A stretch of 64,000 nt of DNA from Ariolimax columbianus (lineage: Eukaryota > Mollusca > Gastropoda > Stylommatophora > Arionidae), in assembly GCA_036924085.1 (NCBI GenBank), contig JAVGWX010000001.1, positions 2,579,603 to 2,643,602 of the forward strand. Reading direction: 5' to 3'. The notes below the pieces were generated by a model that saw nothing but the letters and a program-made list of their open reading frames with translations, did not search any database and was not told the DNA's origin. A program made the position numbers and the translations under genes. Shown here in pieces: positions 11,008 to 25,500 of this stretch. The number at the start of each line of letters is the position of its first letter. The first letter of the stretch is position 1.

Positions 11008-12025
11008 CTACCAGCCTGTCCTGCCATTGACAGAATCTGAACCACCATTCATGTTTCTACTCTGTGAAGACCCAGCTGCACCTCTACTGCGTCCTCTAAA
11101 GGATGCGTAATACTGTGTGTTGCTACCATGTCTCTCCGTCACATCATCAGGAATATTTGCAGCTCCCAATGGATTCTGATCACTGCGTTGTGAGAAAGAC
11201 TTGTGAGGTGACAAGCTGCGATAGGATGGATCATTTGTATGCTTGCTGTACAGAGGCAGAGATGGATTACCTACACTTGTGTGAGCTGTATGAGTTTGTG
11301 AGCTATCAAACACTGATCCACTCATCTTCACTGCTATGCCCTGCTTTGCAAGCAGCTGTGCCAGTGCAGCTTTTACTCCAGCATTGTTGTCCACATCCGG
11401 TATTGAAGCTGTTAAATAGTCTGAAACATGCTGTTCTTTGATGGAGCCTTCTGAAGGCAGAACAGAATAGCTACATTCAGTGTCTGCTTTACGGATGTCC
11501 CTAGACTTAAACCTGTCCATTCTAGAAAATGATGTGTTTCTTGCTGATGTCTCTTTCTTGTCTGCACCAACTGACCAAATGTTAGCATTGGCAGACGGGA
11601 GGTTTGGAATCATAGAGTTTGAGGTGTCCAGCTTTTCCTGTGTCCTAGTTAATGCACACATCAGGTGATGTCGTAGATTATCAAACAGAGTCGAGGTCTG
11701 AACACCCACATTCATGTTTACTTTGTTGGCTGTTTCCATCACTGATAAATTCTGCTGGTTCTTAAGAAGATTGATCAAGTTGGACAAGTGAGCCTCAGTG
11801 TTGCTATTGCCTTCTAGCATGGGCACTTGATTGTGTTTTCCTTTATCCTCTTTCTGCTGTGCACCTCTAGAGGGGAATGTTGTTTCTGCCATCAATGGTC
11901 TACCTGCAGCAAGTCTTGACAAGACATGTTTACCAGATGCATCCTCTTCTTGAAAATGTTGCTCTCTCATTTCTTTCCTTCTGTTTTTACTCCAAAGCTC
12001 ATGGCAATCCTGATCTTTGGGAAAA
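11008..12025 (-). CDS. CDK12: CDK12/13 coding exon 10 (last): kinase C-tail and C-terminal region
   Basis: Codes residues 825-1162. It opens with [18 protein letters not shown], the DCHEL C-helix that in CDK12/13 packs on the ATP site, then a Gln/Asn/Ser-rich region. Two hydrophobic segments, [17 protein letters not shown] and [16 protein letters not shown], look like short helices also present in this family's tail. It ends [13 protein letters not shown] and stops at TAG. The acceptor is tatctttcag on the minus strand. Confidence 0.9.
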
Positions 12026-15000
12026 CTGAAAGATATCAAAGTGGGTAATAGTGAAGACAAAATCAATCAAGACCAAAATAATGAATTGTCCTATATTTTC
12101 ATGTCATCTTTGTCTCCGCTGCCTGTGTGTTACCAGGGCCTGAAAAGGGGGACCAAGTATATAACACTGTAACCTGCCAGACATGTCATAAGAGATGACT
12201 AATGAGATCCATTGTGTAGAAACTATAAGCATCAAGAAAAGAAGACATCTACAGGCCATGGTAGAACAGGACCTACCAACTCAATTCTTCTTACTTGGGA
12301 TCAAGCATATTGCCACCATTATATTTGGCTCCTTTACAGGAGCCCTGTTTGTGAGTAATTATTGTAGCATGATGAGGTTGCTAGAGCAATGTTCTTTAGT
12401 TGCCTTTTACCAAATGGTTCAATGGAAACAACTGTTCTATTCTTTCATTGCCAGTTACAACTTGATTGATCCTCTATTTTTAAACAGCCCCTGGTACCAC
12501 TCAGGCATCCGTTGGAAAAATAGGGAAGCCTCAAGATAATGCGTTGTAAACAAAGTGTGTTTGTTAGTAACAGCGATCGCTAAGACAAGTATTTTTCTGC
12601 ACGAGGAACACATATAATGAGCAGAAAAGAATATGGTGTAATGGGCAGCCTGAATTCAAACCAAAGACCTCCAGGTGATGAAAAGGCCTTGCCACAAGAC
12701 ATAGATGAGCTACAGTATTTGACCAGCAAGACATCCTAAATAATGTGTCCCAATTGGGCAAGTCTTTTGTCATTGAACATTTGCGACTATGGAATATAGG
12801 CAGAGTTGAATGGAGCCATGTTGATTCATGACTTCCCCATTATCAGGCACAGACCATACATGCCTTAATGCTTGTGTCTCAGGTAGACAAACAATCAACA
12901 GTGCCAGTTCCAACATTAAGGAAGGCAGTATGGAGACAAATGACCTGTAAACAAAGTATGTTTGTTAGTGACAACAATCACAAAGACAAGTATTTATTTC
13001 TCATGTTCCATTTATAAGATCTGTTCCCTTTCTTTTTACTGATGCTACAAAGTTGCTCAGCTCGAGTCTTCCCCTTCCAAGCATATTTATTATCTGGTTC
13101 ATTACATGGCCTAACTGGCCAGAATTTCTCACCTTTTTGTTGAGCTCCATCGTCCTTCTGTCCTCCATTGGTTGTAGGTTCATAATTGTTTCCAGTTCTC
13201 CAATGGGTGTGGTACTCATATTAATTTTTTTTTTTTTGGCTTTTATTTTTATTTTGCGCCTGTCGGCCTAGTGCATCCGACTTCGGCATGCATTTTACGT
13301 GCGCATCTGCTTCTTCCTGCATTTTATAAAGGTTTGCTTCCCCAGGGTAACGGTCGGTGCTGTGATGGGGAGCGAAGCCAGCATCTTCAGGTTGTATGTT
13401 CATTAGCCGTGTCTTGGTCCACTCCTCCAGTGATGGTTGTACGTGCTGCATCTGAATGCTTGCTGTTGTGATGTTTTCTTCAGAGATCAACAGAGCTAAA
13501 TTATCTGCAAAACTGTGTGCAAATTTTGGAATATTCTCTGTTGTATTATTTATATATGTTAGGAACAATGTGGGTGACAATACTCCCTTGCGGTACTCCC
13601 TGCTCTAATATCCTCTTTCTGCTAGTCTGTCCTTGAACTCTAACAGTTGATTTCAAGATAGTGACCAATCTATTCCTACATTTTCCCACGAACTTGATTT
13701 CTATGCAGCTTCTTTCAATTCCTCTTTACATACTTTATTGAAAGTAGTTTCTAAATTCATCCAAAGTAATAGTGATTCGTCCAAAACAACAGTGAATGGG
13801 TTTTTTTGGGGGGAAGTCATCTTCAATTTCCTGGACAGTGTGGGTGATCTAGTCTTCAGTTGATAGATGTCTGAATACAGCTTGCTGTGGAATTAAGAGT
13901 TAATTATTTGATCCGTCCAATATTTTAATATTTTTTTTGCGTTCACCCTATTTCTCTATTCCCTAAAGCGATGAGCATTGCACTATGCTTTTATTTTGCA
14001 CCTGCCTGCACAGTGCATCCGACTTTGGCATGCATTTTATGTAAGGGTCTGCTTCCTTCTGCATTTTCTAACGGCCAGTGCTGTGATGCAGTCCAATGAT
14101 CACGCATGTGGATTACTAGTGGATATTCAACACACACCGATTCAGATCACTGACTGGGACACATAACACAAAAAGTTTATGTAATAGAAATAGACGAATA
14201 TATAGCCGAAAAGCACATACAAATTTGTCCATCTTTAACTACCACATCCGCATTAACCTTTACCACATCAACAACGCGCAAACGCGCTTCAACAGATTTA
14301 CATCTGTTCCCTCTGGTCGAGCTACGGCGTCGACTCCAGGGTCGTCGGTTTATCACAAATAAACTACCGGGTTAATGTCAGAGAAACGGTTGGACATACT
14401 GCTCATTTGATTGTAGAGTTCCTACTGCCGCCCTGTACGGTTAGATAATTATTTTGATTTTTTGGCGTTCGCCTTATTTCTCTAATCCCCAAGGCGGTGT
14501 GCGTTGCACTGTGGTTTTTTATTTTGCGCCTGTCTGCCCAGTTCATCCGACTTCAGCATGCATTTTATGTAATGGCCTGCTTCCTCCTGCATTTTCTAAA
14601 GGTTTGCTTCCCCGGGGTAACGACCGGTGCTGTGATAGGGATCGAACCCAGCACCTTCGGATTGTGAGCCGTGTCACTTACCACTAGTCCACGCAGTCCC
14701 CCGTTATGATTCTCATTGCTTAGTTTTGGACTATTTACAGTTAGATAAAAACAATGGCAATTTTGAAATATGTTTTAGACTTTTGGAAAGGATTTATTTC
14801 TGTTTTTCACTTGGATTTGAAGATTGACCCATTATTGAGCATGTGGAAGTTCCTGCAACAGATTTTTCTGAGGTAGATCTATTTAGTTTGTTTATGTAGA
14901 TACAATTACATTTTTAGTCGAATGTGACAGATATAGCCGTTACAATAAACATCGATAGTTTGCTTTCAGAGGGTTTATTTGTCTTGTTTTTTTTTCCAAG

Positions 15001-18000
15001 CAAGGGGTGCCGATAAGCGGTGAGTTTATATGTCTGAGCTGTTTTTCATCACCTTCATCTTCTTGTATCTCAGAAACTAACATACACACAATAACACCAA
15101 CAAGTTCTTTATTAATATGTCTCTACACACAACAAAATCATATATTTTTAAAAACAGGTTAGAGTTTCTCAAAGTCAACAACCATGACGTGACGTTCTGA
15201 AAAATAATGCAGCTACTGGGAAAATTACGTCATTTGTTTGTGTGGTAAAGGCATTTAACACTTCATACTAATATAAAATCTTTATTAGGAATACTTATTA
15301 TCATAGTTTAATTGTGTCTTACTATGTTTAGATCATAATTTTAGCTCAGTTTGTTCAATGTTAATTTATTTGAAATTAAACTTTGACTTATGGAATCCAG
15401 CATTTTGGCTCGGACAAAAAGACAAATTTGCCAGACTGAAAAGAGTTAACCCCTGGTACCACTTGGATGTTCCTTTAACAACCCCTGGTACCTCTGGGGT
15501 GTTTCTAACAACCCCTGGTACCTTTGGGGTGTTTCTAACAACCGCTGGTACCTCTCTGGTGTTTCTAACAACCCCTGGTACCTTTGGCGTGTTTCTAACA
15601 ACCCCTGGTACCACTTGGGTGTTCCTTTAACAACCTATGCTACCTCTGGGGTGTTTCTAACAACCCCTGGTACGTTTGAGGTGTTTCTAACAACCCCTGG
15701 TACCTCTGGGGTGTTTTTAACAACCCCTGGTACCTTTGGGGTGTTTCTAACAACCCCAGTTACCCCTTGAATGATCATCTATATTAAAACGACCTCTGGT
15801 ACAACTTGGGTGTTCCTCTATTTTGAACAAACAAAAAGAAACCACAACAAATTAAATTACTCTGAATATAAAACACTACATTATTTTATGCTTACATAAT
15901 TGCTCTCTCCTCAAAGATGGATAAATGTATTTAATTCACTGTCACCTACACAAGGTGGTTTACAAAGTACCTATAGATAATCATAAAGGCCACACGAATA
16001 AGTGATGGTTTGAGTAACATTTTCTAAACATCCTAAACTGTTGTTGTCAAGTATTTAAAGAGTCTCTTACTTGGGGGGAGGAATGCTGTTTGTGTCAAGA
16101 TCTTTAAGCCAAGGTGAGTTGAGGGCTTGTTCAGCTGTACACCTTTTACTGGGATCCAGTTCTAACATCTCATCCAGAAGATCAAGTGCCATTTTTGGAA
16201 GACTGAAAATGATCATTAAAACCATTGCTTCCTATTGTTAACTAACACAAAGTCTAAATCAGCCACCAACACAAAGTCTAAATCAGCCACCAACACAAAG
16301 TCTAAATCAGCCACCAACACAAAGTCTAAATCAGCCATCAACACAAAGTCTAAATCAGCCATCAACACAAAGTCTAAATCAGCCATCAACACAAAGTCTA
16401 AATCAGCCATCAACAGAATCAATTGCCAGAACCTCAACAAAGAATATTAATGCTGTAATGTGCCAGATATGTCATCTACTGAGGGTTGCGCATGGCGCAG
16501 GACACCTCAGGAACTATAAGCCACAAGAAACAAAATGATCTCTACACCACACGACAGCCAGGACTATGAAAAGTTCTGCTGGCTATTCCCTTTGCCAAGT
16601 ACAGAGTAACGTATCAGTCAAAAACTGATATGTGTGTGTGTGTATATACACACACACACACACATACAGAGGGTATATATGTACGTGCATATGCAGTTTA
16701 TGACTGATTAACTCACAAACCTTGAACAGAAGATTTAGCCTGTATTATGAAGCGAAGGGAGACAATTCTTTGTTACCCATAGATATATTTATTAAAACTT
16801 GAATTTACTAATTTAGTTCTTAATAATGAACCCTTTTCAGCCCGTAAGCGACAAAATTAGTTGGCAACTACAACACAACGCATTCCATTCTCTGCACTAC
16901 ATTCTGCTACTTACCCTTTCAGGGTTTGATAGAGGGAAATTGAGAACGAACGAAGAAGAAGAGAAAATTGTGGCCTACCACAACCAAAACTGACTTCTAG
17001 AACATGTCTGCATTTCAAGACTCGGTTTTTTTAATTTTACTTTTTTGACAGCTCTATGTGATAGTTGCATGTGAATAATTGTTTAAGTTATTTCTAATAG
17101 TGGACATTTGCGCATGTTATGATTTTTTAAAAGTCTACACATTTATCGCATTCAAAGATTCAATAAATGATTTAGTATTTGATCAGTCCAATGATCACGC
17201 ATCTGATTTCTGGCGGATATACTACACCAGATTCAGACTTTGACTGGGACAAATAATACAAAAAGGTATGTGTAAAGGAATTGACTGATATATCAGTGAA
17301 ATATGCTATGTGGGAAGCACACACAAATTTGTGTCCTCTCCAATTTCCACCTCTGCATTAATGCCATTCAACACTTCACACTATAGTATGCTTAAAAATT
17401 AGCACACTATATTTTTTGGAAAATCTCAATAGTTCATTTATGTATTGAGTTAATTTTTTGCATGCTGCCCTCTAAGGAAAAAGACATTTTGGTGGTATAA
17501 AAATTGATTGATAATGTCATTATGGAGAATCAGGATAATCGATTTATATGCTATTTTACTGTGTTTGATAATCTGTAAATAAATAATGTTTACAGTAATT
17601 GCAACAGCAACAAAACAGCTTTTAAAGATTCCTAGGTGTATCACTATCTAGTGATTAGACCTCTAAACGTAGCGTTAACAAAAAAACTGTGTATTGAATA
17701 CATCCAATTGTAAATGAAGATATTAGAAAACAGCGAAGCATCAAGAGACAGCAAACTAAATGGTATCCCTCAGAAAGCAATGTTATACAGAAACAATAGA
17801 TACAGAGCCAAGGTTCGTCCACACAAAATAACAGAAGCATCGTACGCGATGTACAAAGCACATACTAGAAATCTGTTCATAACCTGGCGCTGAAAGGCAC
17901 AAGCAGGAGATGAGCAAAAAAAATAATGATTGTAATAGTCTTCATTCATTGAGCTGTCACATATTTGATGCATCCATTAGAGAAATGTACTCACCCTAAT

Positions 18001-19465
18001 CAGAATCAGGCGAGTCAGATAGGTTTCACTTTAACCCACACCAGCTCCACATGATTTCAATGAGAATGGTAAGGTGGTAGTCTTAAACTGACATGGCCAT
18101 GCTCTTGTACTATTGTCAATGTTAAATGTGTTCTTCTTGTGAGTATTCTTGACAAAGGGTCAAAGTTTTGGTTGTAAGCACATGTCACTGAAATGATTTG
18201 TTTCCCTTGGCAAGTCAGGCCTGAATTACATTGTTAGTACTGGGAGGTCCGAATAGTCTTCTAATGTCTGTGCATTATGGTATCAAGCATTATCAATTAC
18301 CATACATCAGGGTCTATCTAAAGACGGTAGTAACGTTTTCTTAATCTAATTACTGAAAATTTTTGGGCGTTCATCTATGATAGTCATGATTGTCAGTTGA
18401 TTTTGATTGGAAAATGAGTTCTAGATTCTTCACTAAACCATTATGTCTGTTGGTTGCATGGGCTATTACCAAACGTTCTCCTTTGCTGCTTGGTACAAAC
18501 CTTGTCATCATTTCATCTATTGACGGCCATTCCTTATCACTTGTGTGGTGAGCATTTATCCTTGGCTCATCAATATAGACTGTTGTAATTTGCAGCAGAT
18601 TTCTAGAAATACGTTGGGGCTTCTCACGTATATTTCTACTTCTGCATATTTCTGAAGTGTCAAACCAGCTTGTGTAGTTTTCCACAATGTTGATTTAAAA
18701 ACCTCAGTTTCATTGTTTCTTCTCAGGGAACCTTGCAACTTCCTTAGAGTCAAAGCTTCTTTGAAATACATGTTAAATATTTCAAATTTAATAACTTCAT
18801 TGCAGAAACTATTTTCCTTTTCCTTCCTCGCAAACAAACTCTGCTGCTCTGGAACCCAGCAAGAAAAAGACATTCTACCTATATCCAAAGCGTGCATTGT
18901 TTTCTTGGAATTTGAAATGCTTATGGAAAAGTATGTCGTTTTAACCTCTTTTAAGATATGTAAGTTTCTGCATCATTATTTCAAGCGTAATAAATTTAAT
19001 TTTCAGCGCCATTGCAGAAGTTCACACAACTTATCACTTCATGGTATACCTCCGCATTATGTTGACATGTTGAGAGAGATGTATTAAACTAATTTACAGA
19101 TTCAGTTTGTTAAAAAAATCTGTGCGAAATAGTGCGATGGCAGAATTCCTCAAATTTCACAAAGTTAATGATGTTCAAGATTATGGTTTTTTTCATATAT
19201 ATATATAAGGGGACGGCGTGGCCTAGTGGTTATGTGACACGGCTCACAACCATAAGGTGCTGGGTTCGATCCCCATCTCAGCACCGGCCGTTACCCCGGG
19301 GAAGCAAACCCTTAGAAAATGCAGGAGGAAGCAGACCCTTACATAAAATGCATGCTGAAGTCGGATGCACTGGGCCGACAGGCGCAAAATAAAAACGCAG
19401 TGCAATGCACACCGCCTTGGGGATTAGAGAAATAAGGCGAACGCAAAAAAAAATTTAAAAAAATA

Positions 19466-19503
<38 letters not shown>

Positions 19504-22500
19504 TAACAACATTTTTTTCCCATTAATGGTATGAGTGTACGAAAATTGGCAACATTTTTATAACATATATTTCAAATATACATTTTTGTCAAATTATGCA
19601 CGGCAGTTATTGAGTTATAAATTTTTTCAAATGGACAAAAATTTATAAATGAACTATAATATGTAATCTTTATTATGAATACTTCATGTCATAGATATTG
19701 TGTAATTATGTCTTACAGTGTCTTGATCATAATTGTAGCTTAATTTGTTATTATTAATTTATTTTATTTTCAATAAAACTTTGACGGACAAAATTCCGGT
19801 ATTTGGCCTGGACGGAAAAACACAAATCTGCTAAATTAGCATGAACTGAAAGAGTTAACCATTGTATTGGATAGCAGAAAGGCTAAATCTTCTGGAAAAT
19901 ATATCTTCAGTGGCCATTAACCCTTTCGCTGCCATACTTATTTCAGCCAGGTCTGGCCAAGTGCCACTGCATTTTTTGGACATGATCACTTTTAAGGGTG
20001 ATAATTTTCGAAAATCATAAAAAATCAAAAAATAAACTTGGGACCTTGAGACTTTCAGATTGTGTTCGGACATGGTTAAGCTTAATAATTTTGACATCAT
20101 AGCGTAACATTGGGTCACGTGACCTTGGCGGCCATCTTGGATTTACACATTTTATTGTATAAAACAAGGGTACATTCAAAGAAATTTTACAAAAAATAAG
20201 ATAATTGATTTCAATGCTAAAACACACTGATGACATGTTAGATGACATGCTATGAAACATTATTTGATGTTTAAATCATTTCTAACATGTTTCTATTAGT
20301 GTTATTTGGGTTTTGCAAAATGCTGTATTTTTCAGGTCAAAATGTTTGTTGAATAAAAAAAATTATATCATATAGTCTATATTTTTTCACATTTATAAGT
20401 CATGTTTTCATATCTACATTGCAACTAACCTGTCTGTATGTACATATAGTCCATGGTTCATAATCCAAATGCTACTGCTGTTGGCGTCACTCCCCATACT
20501 TGTCCACAGTATGATACAATTCGAAGCATGGGACAACCCACAAAGCAACATTGCATCCTTTACAGAAATATGAAGTTTGGGCTCGCTTCCCAGCAGCATT
20601 GCAAACAACACATCTTGGTTTGTGCTTGGGATTGTCATATTTGTTGACAAAGTGTCTGGCAGATAGACGATCCAAAGGTGCACTGGCACTAGAAGCAGAG
20701 GCGCTGCGAGCAACAGTTGCTGCCTCAACAAGGGTTGTACTCAGAATTTGGCAAAACTTCTTAGATGACATTTTGCTGCCTGTGGTAGTATCTTTGTAGA
20801 GAATATAGGCATTAACTGTACATGTTTCTATCAGAAAATGAAACAGCGGGAGATACCACTTTGAAGATTTGTGGAGGTAGGGGTAAGTGCCAGAAATTTG
20901 GTCAAAGTGGTCGACACCCCTCCATGTGAAGATTGTAGTTCTCAATCAATACTGGCTTGTGTACAATTCTTCCATTGGGATGGCCTTTAGTGCGCAACCT
21001 TTTTTGTATGATATCATTTCCATCAACAGTGGAGATAAGGCTTACACGCTTGTTATCCATCCATGTGACAGCCAACATGGACTCATCATTTCTTACCGCA
21101 AATCGAGGAGGTTCACCTTTCTTCAGCTTGAGATGTTTTTTTTTTAGTTGGTCTGGAAATTGTTTCCTGTTTTCAGAAACAGTCCCACAAGCTCCAGTGT
21201 TTGCACCTCTGAGTTGCATAAACAGTTCTGGTGATGTATAGTAAGAGTCGGTAAACACAATATGACCTTTCCCCTTGTAGTCTGCAAGAAGCTCATGTAC
21301 GACTCTTGCACTAATTGATTCACCTGGATCTCGATTTTCCTCTTTGCCTGTATAAATTTTCAGCTTGAGGCAGTAGTGGGTTAAATAATCGGCCAGAACA
21401 AACACCTTGAACCCCCATTTTGTGGGTTTGGCAGGGAGATACTGCTTCATGTGTATACGTCCCTTGAATCTTACCATTGATTCATCAATTGCAAGATGCT
21501 GGCCAGGAGTGTAGAATTGCCCAAATGTTGACAAAATGATGTCCAGTAAGCCTTCAATCTTGAATAAAGGATTGTATCCAGGCTGTCCCCTATCTATTCT
21601 TTGAACATTGTCACAAAAATGTAGAAATGAACAAAGAATTTGGTAGCGGTTCCTACTCATGACTCTTGTGAACGGCGTTTGAGTAAGCCAATGAGCCGTT
21701 TCCCAATAATCACTTAGTGAAGGCTTTTTGCACAATCCCATTGCAATTTGAAGACCAAGAAAAGCTTCAACCTCCTCAAAAGATGTGGGCTGCCAATTAT
21801 GTTTACGGGATTTACCCGAATAACTATTACTGTTGGCATGTTGTTCTGCATAGCGATTTGTCTCTTGGACAATAAGGGTGATTGCAGCGTCTGGGAAGTA
21901 GAGTCTAAAATAATCTCTAACAGAAAAGTTTGTTGTGTTTACCTGACTGAACTGTTCAAGAACATATTGAGGTGCCCAATTCTGTGCAAACACATCCTCT
22001 ACAGTCTCTGGAACTTTCCATGTCCACTTTGCTTCATTATGTTTAGATCTAGCAGTGGCAGCGCCACGCCTCCTTTTTTGAGGTGGGGGCCCATCTCCCA
22101 TCCCTGCACCACAAGAAGTATCTCCTGTCGACCTAACATCGTAAACATCGTCATCACTTGAATCGACGTTCAGTTCTATATCAGATTCTGAGTCCGTTAT
22201 ATCACTAGAACTAGCTAAAAAGTCTGAATCAGAATCATTATGGACCTGGGTATCATCAGCTACATCACTCATTTTGAAATTTTTGTTTACGTATTGAAGA
22301 AATGCGATAAAAACGTTATATTTCGGACTGTAGGTGTTAAATTTTTCAAAACACACGCATGGCCATTTAGTAGACCTCTCTAACGTATGGAGGTAATATT
22401 CGGGTAAAATAAAACCGGTGTTGGTGTAGCGCAAATCACCGTAATAAAACTTCATACCGCTCGACGACTAAAGTCGTCAGTGGCACTGTAAGGGACATTG

Positions 22501-25500
22501 AGTTTGGACGACTTTAGTCGTCCGTGGCAGCGAAAGGGTTAAGCCTACTCTTTTTGATTTCTAACTGCTGAGGAATTTTTAACTTGCGACACTGCACATG
22601 GGCGTCTGATCTCTACTACACAGAGTTACGGGGAAATACCAGAAAGTCCATGGACAAAAAATCCCGGTCTCTACCGTGATTTGAACCCACAACCTCCAGC
22701 ACACGAGGCCGCCATCTTGCCTCGAGATCACTTAGTCATATCCTGATACCACCCACTGAGCATAGGCAAATTATAATCTCTCCCAAACTTGCAAGACTCC
22801 GTTTCGGCATTAGTCTAGCCCACCGGTTCCAAACCCATGGATCGTGGGGTTTCTGTGGGGTCGCGAGCTGAAACATTCAACTAACAAAATTATTGATCTT
22901 TACAGCAATTTTCATTGTAATCAATATCTTAACCCTACCAGACCGCTGTACCCTTTTTCCGGTAATTTCCTTAACTGCAGCTATACCGCTGGACCTAATT
23001 TGCGGTACTTTGGGTAGTACGTGGAAAAAATGCGTCAGAATCTAAAAATAACCAACCAATCGTGGTCAAACCTCATGGTTAGTCATTCAGACTCTGAGGA
23101 GTCAGAATTTAATTAAGAATACTTTTCAAGTTCAAGTGAAACAGACAGTGAGAGCTCGAGTGATGAGGAGAATCTTGAACCTTGTAGATATAGAGCTAGA
23201 TTGATAGTAAGAGAAGGGGGGCGTGTTCCTCAAACAGCTGATGGGGGAGATCTAGGTGGTGATGACGGTTGGACAAGGAATTTTGTATCACCAAATACAG
23301 ATCGGAATTTCAATGAGGATGGAAAAGGCCCAGTGAACATTCCTGTATCTATCACAGAGGAGAGTGAACCGATTGACTTTTCATCCTTGTTTTTGGATGA
23401 TACTTTCTGGCAAAATTTGACAGAGATAACCAACCTCCGGGCACACCAATTGCATATAGCAAAGCCCAACTCCTACAATGCCAAAATTTTCAAGGATGCC
23501 ACAGTGGAAGAAATGAAGGCTTTTCTTGGACTGAGGATCTATATAGAATACTTATGTTTAAAGCCCAGCTATCTGGATTATTGGATAAATGAGGGCTCTT
23601 TGTTGGGTTTACTCCCGGATTTAGAAATGTTATGACTCGAGACAGATTCTTGGCCCTTTGCTGGGTGGATTGGCACACAAAGGTGGAATATTGGCGCTAG
23701 ATGAAAGGTAAACCTATTTTCTACAATGTCTTCAAGTTACATCTTATTCTAACCACTTGTTTGCATGTAATTAACATTTTTCTATATCATGTTGGTTTTT
23801 TTCTCTTTAATGCTCAGGAGCCCAGGTATGGGGGACAGTTAGATTCAGGGCCTCAGGTCTGGTAGGGTTAAAGTTTGAATAATATCCTAATTTTGTTAAT
23901 GTGTACAGAAATGACCTGGAAGTGACAAGATGTACTCACTTTTACATAATCTTATGACAGCTACAAAATAGTACTGTTTATGACCCTTAATCCCTTTCTT
24001 TATTCTGATAAACTCACAAGGCAAAATCTTCTCTCAATCTGCGTCTGTGCTGACGTTTAGGCCTGAAGCTCTGGAACAATGGTAACTTGATGACTTCTGG
24101 CCACACAGCTGGACATGGAGAGCCACAAATCCGACTGATAAATTCCAGTTGAGCAAGCTCTTCCTTTGCTTGGAATATGGGTTTCTTGATAAACAGCTCT
24201 CCCAATATGCATCTGGGTGAAGAAATATTCCAGTATGTACTGATTCTCTATTTCCTTCACACACAAAAGTTTCATACACAAATTCATTTTGCATGATGAT
24301 AATCAAAGTCTATCTAAAACTAACATTTTAAAAATGTGGTAGTAGATATAAAAAGTAAACATGTACCGTCATAGCCAGCTAATAGTTGCCTTGTTTATCC
24401 ATGCTTCCCTTGAACTTGTTTCTATTATAACCATATCTCATACAATTGACTGCATGCCTTGTTTTGTTTACTGTCCAGGTCAATGAAATCCTCAGTGGAA
24501 TTGACATGAACGCTGTCAACAATAATTCCTGCTGGAACTGAAGCCAAGGTTTTGTATCCTGATGTTTGCCAATGATATGTGGAGGCCTAATCTAGACGCA
24601 AGGTCTTCTAGATGCTCCAATGGTTCTATCGGTGCTTGAGGGTGGATGGGATTCTGGTACAACTACGTCTCTGCGTAGTCGAGGTCGGTCACATGCAGCT
24701 GTCTGATGGAGACTCCTGAGTTGTATATCTCTAGCTGGCTGAGGACCCAATCCCTGGTGCGACAAAACAATGTCGGGATAAGGACACATCCCTGCCGGAC
24801 GAGCGGATGATGTAGAAAATATGTCAGAGAGATTGTGATCCAGGCAGACTCTTGCTCCAGTGTGGCTGCTCGATTAGCAGTTACCGTATGCTGGGAACTC
24901 CCACTTGTTATAAGGCATTCCACAGGGCAGATTTGTTCACAGAGTCAAAGGCAACTTTGATGTTGATGTGGAGATATCTTGAATTCCAGGTGTTTAATTA
25001 TGTGACTTACAATGTTTATATAATACCTTTAGCTCAATTTGTTTAATATTAATTTATTTTATTTTGAATAAAACTTAAAGTGTATGAAATTTTGGCACTT
25101 GCCTTGGGCTTGATAGATACAGCAAAATTATCCGAATGAAAATGGGTGAGTTAGTGTAAAGGGCTAAGAAATGAAAAATTGCTTATATAACCAACTTCTT
25201 TTCCACTATGCTTTCACATATGTGCTCAGTTATTTTCATTCTTGAAAGATCTGCAGCACAACCAAACTTGTCATCTGATTTTGCCAGATACCCATTTACA
25301 GCCAGGTGGTTGAAAAGCCCACTGAAAAACTCCATAACATGCCGATCTGTCAAATCTTAAACGTTACACATGATTTGAACTTCGTCCCAAAAAGGGGGTT
25401 TTTGTTTTTTTTGGCCGTTCGCCTAATTTTGGTGTGCGTTGCACTGTGGTTTTTATTTTGCGCCTGTCAGTCCAGTGCATCCGACTTCAGCATGCATTTT

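Noticed and set aside
18371..18897. Possible minus-strand gene (overlapping 104- and 113-codon frames)
   Set aside because: No recognisable domain, no splice-linked partner exons, and it lies inside a kinase intron full of repeats. Support is too weak.
19209..19280. A true tRNA gene
   Set aside because: It has A and B boxes, but the sequence does not close into an acceptor stem and continues into the SINE body; several dispersed copies exist.
20902..22455. A domesticated, host-serving piggyBac gene (PGBD-like)
   Set aside because: Its terminal repeats and TTAA sites are intact and its frame is broken, which fits a recent transposon copy better than a conserved host gene.
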